Below are positions 62,171-64,000 of a DNA stretch of 64,000 nt, one piece after another. The stretch is from Heliocybe sulcata (Eukaryota > Basidiomycota > Agaricomycetes > Gloeophyllales > Gloeophyllaceae): NCBI GenBank assembly GCA_004369045.1, contig ML213516.1, positions 563,552 through 627,551 of the forward strand. Direction: 5' to 3'. The translations under genes and the position numbers were made by a program. Under the pieces are notes generated by a model. It made no database searches and had not been told where the DNA came from. It saw nothing but the letters and a program-made list of their open reading frames with translations. Positions within the stretch are counted from its first letter, which is position 1. The number at the start of each line of letters is the position of its first letter.

Positions 62171-63480
62171 TTACATGTCAGCCGAAAACATATCAATGGA
62201 GGCTCTTGTAGCTCCATTCGAGTCAACCAGGAGGGCATCCTGCACAAAGCACAATCAGACCAGCAGCTCGACATGTTCATGATGAAGCGCGACTTACTGA
62301 GCACGAAGAACCGAGGGCAGCGTTTCCAATCCAGCCTGGCTCCCAGTAGCATATCCCGAGCGCGCCGCTGACTTTCCCTAGCGTGCTGCGGATATCAGAT
62401 ACCCAGGTTTGCTGCCCGGTGACGGAGATGGGAATGGAGGGCTCGCTCATTGTTGTGCCGGAACACGCTTCTGGCCAATCGGTCTCGACAACCATATATT
62501 GCTAGACACGGCCCATCAGCCTTTGTCTGAATCTCCGACTGCGAAAAGCAGGCCTACCTTGCCATAAGCCTTGGTGATGGCCGCCATGCTGGACTGCAGC
62601 GCGCTGAGCGTCGCGCGCGTGTCATAGAAGGGGTAGAACGAGAACCCCATGATGTCCACGTCGCTCGCGGACAACGCGCCCTGGATGAAGACGTTTTGAT
62701 AGAAGCTCGTCACGCCCGACTGGTCCCAGCCGTTGGCGAGGTGGATCATTGTCTTGACGGAGGAGGAGGCCGCCCGCGCGCCTTGCACGCCGGAGTGGAG
62801 CAGCTGCGAGAGGCCGTTGTAGCCGTTCTCTGAGATTTCGCCGACGGGCCAGAGAATGCCACTATTAATTTCGTTGCCAATCTGGGGGGCGAGGTGAGTG
62901 ACGGACTAGAAGAAGTGGGGAGGACTGACCTGGAGGATCGTGATCGGGGTCCCTTGATCGGCGAAGGACTGGACGAGGTTCTGGGTGTAGCTATTTGCGT
63001 GTTATGAATATGGCTTAGTATTTGCGCTGGACCAATACTCACGTATATATTTGGGTATTCAGGCCACTGAGATCTGTCGGCCAGCTCGAGGGTATAGCCT
63101 GTTTTCCCGGGTCAGCCCCTTCAAAAAGCAACGAATCAGTCACTGAAAAGCACGCAAGTCGTATCTGAGACTCGCTACTCACAAGTATCACTATAATGCA
63201 AGTCCACCAGCAGACTCATGCCCGCAGCCTTTGCCCGCTTAGCGATCTGCAAGGCCTGGGGGAGGTCATAGTCCCCAGCAGTCCACACGCGAATGCGAGC
63301 AAGGTTTGTCCCATGGTTGGCGAGGATAGTATCGAACTTCGCAGTGGCACCATTGTCCGTGTAAGTGATGCCAGCGGCTTCATTTACGAGCAGGGAGGAG
63401 AAGTCGGCGCATTTATAGGTTAGGCTGCTAACGCGCAGGGCGAAGGAAGCCAGGAGGCCAAGGTAAGAGACCGCTCGCAT
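62171..63480 (-). CDS. Secreted GH53 endo-beta-1,4-galactanase
   Basis: GH53 enzymes hydrolyse beta-1,4-galactan side chains of pectin (arabinogalactan type I) outside the cell. The N-terminus MRAVSYLGLLASFALRVSS is a signal peptide. Family signatures are IRVWTAGDYDLPQALQIAKR, LLVDLHYSDTWADPGKQ, the acid/base glutamate in QIGNEINSGILWP and the nucleophile glutamate in YMVVETDWPEAC. Multiple GT-AG introns break the frame. The protein is about 335 residues and ends SIDMFSADM before the TAA at 62171-62173. The match to the endo-galactanase family is strong. A plant-polysaccharide diet is consistent with a plant- or wood-associated fungus. Confidence 0.93.
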
Positions 63481-63520
63481 GGCGCCGGAAAGTTATCCGC
63501 CAGATGTACTTTGCTTTCAT

Positions 63521-63526
63521 TTATAT
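63521..63526 (-). promoter_or_regulatory. TATA box of the GH53 gene
   Basis: TATATG on the reverse complement reads CATATAA (63521-63526), about 41 bp upstream of the ATG at 63480, a normal core promoter distance. Confidence 0.4.
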
Positions 63527-64000
63527 GGCCTGGAGAGCGACGGATCGCGGGCATGAAGACGCCGTCAAGTGTCGTCCGGATCATTTTCGGGTACAGTGTA
63601 AAGCCTGTTGCATAGTAGATTTGGAATGACAGTCGCTACAACCTCAGGCGTTGCACCGGAGGCTGAGCGGTCCGCTGGGACACGTGAAGCCCCAAATCCA
63701 CCGAACTGCGAGGAATGAACCTAATATAAGGTGATACTTGAGAAAATCGGGGGAGCATCCCTGCACGGAGAGTAGTGAGCTGACCGACGTGCACACGAAA
63801 GGGCCGGAAGAAGTCTGTTTCGCCATATGCTGCGGTCCTGTCGGTACGTCGTTCGGGTCGGCCGGTCCCTTCTCGTTGCGTCTGGCGGTAAGTGAGAAGA
63901 CAGGTCGTCATGGTCGTGCAGAGCAAGGTACCGAGGCTCGGAGTCGTGCGTTGCTGTGCCCAGAACGTGGTTTGTCGGCGTCGCGTGGATTATTAGTCTC
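63527..64000. other. Region upstream of the GH53 gene
   Basis: About 470 bp to the window end. Open frames (such as 63636-63926 minus) show no recognisable protein. It should contain the rest of the GH53 promoter. Confidence 0.45.

Overview
The window is a gene-dense stretch of a filamentous basidiomycete genome, most likely an agaricomycete. The evidence is many short (about 45-90 bp) GT-AG introns, compact spacing, basidiomycete-style F-box/LRR and kinase genes, and proteins typical of fungi (Scs7, Rmd1, Erv29, Enp2, Sec5). Nothing suggests a prokaryote. Exon maps below were built by hand from reading frame, splice sites and recalled family motifs; no search was run.

Layout. 1-9465 is repeat-rich and gene-poor: a pair of ~1.5 kb inverted repeats (about 704-2220 and 3109-4627) around a 0.9 kb spacer, one small two-exon hypothetical gene (4643-5272) and ~4.2 kb with only decayed-looking coding traces. 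9466-13519 carries the convergent ENP2/NOL10 and ERV29/SURF4 genes; a 405 bp assembly gap follows (13711-14115). 14934-21853 holds a MutY glycosylase, a damaged-looking hypothetical gene, a class I fructose-bisphosphate aldolase and a secreted histidine acid phosphatase with 12 exons. 22203-26690 is a tandem array of three 337-codon FtsJ/RrmJ-like methyltransferase paralogues with matching exon structure. 27506-33220 holds RMD1/DUF155 and exocyst SEC5, convergent. A 601 bp TIR element (33618-34218) precedes two tandem helix-turn-helix genes (34528-37408). 37839-43679 holds an acyl-CoA synthetase, the cytochrome b5-fused fatty acid 2-hydroxylase SCS7, a 125 bp MITE, a tRNA-Asp and a DJ-1/PfpI gene. 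44289-51603 holds a coiled-coil protein, a short B-type-like cyclin, a kinase fragment and an F-box gene. 51983-61352 holds prolyl- and isoleucyl-tRNA synthetases and a full-length B-type cyclin that shares a 256 bp divergent promoter with the isoleucyl enzyme. 62171-63480 is a secreted GH53 endo-galactanase.

Most genes are unrelated housekeeping functions, as usual in fungal chromosomes. The most unusual parts are the methyltransferase array (one copy lacks the expected catalytic lysine and another has an AT instead of a GT splice donor), the paired HTH genes with alpha-helical C-termini, the two B-type cyclins about 11 kb apart, and the class I aldolase in a lineage that normally relies on the class II enzyme.
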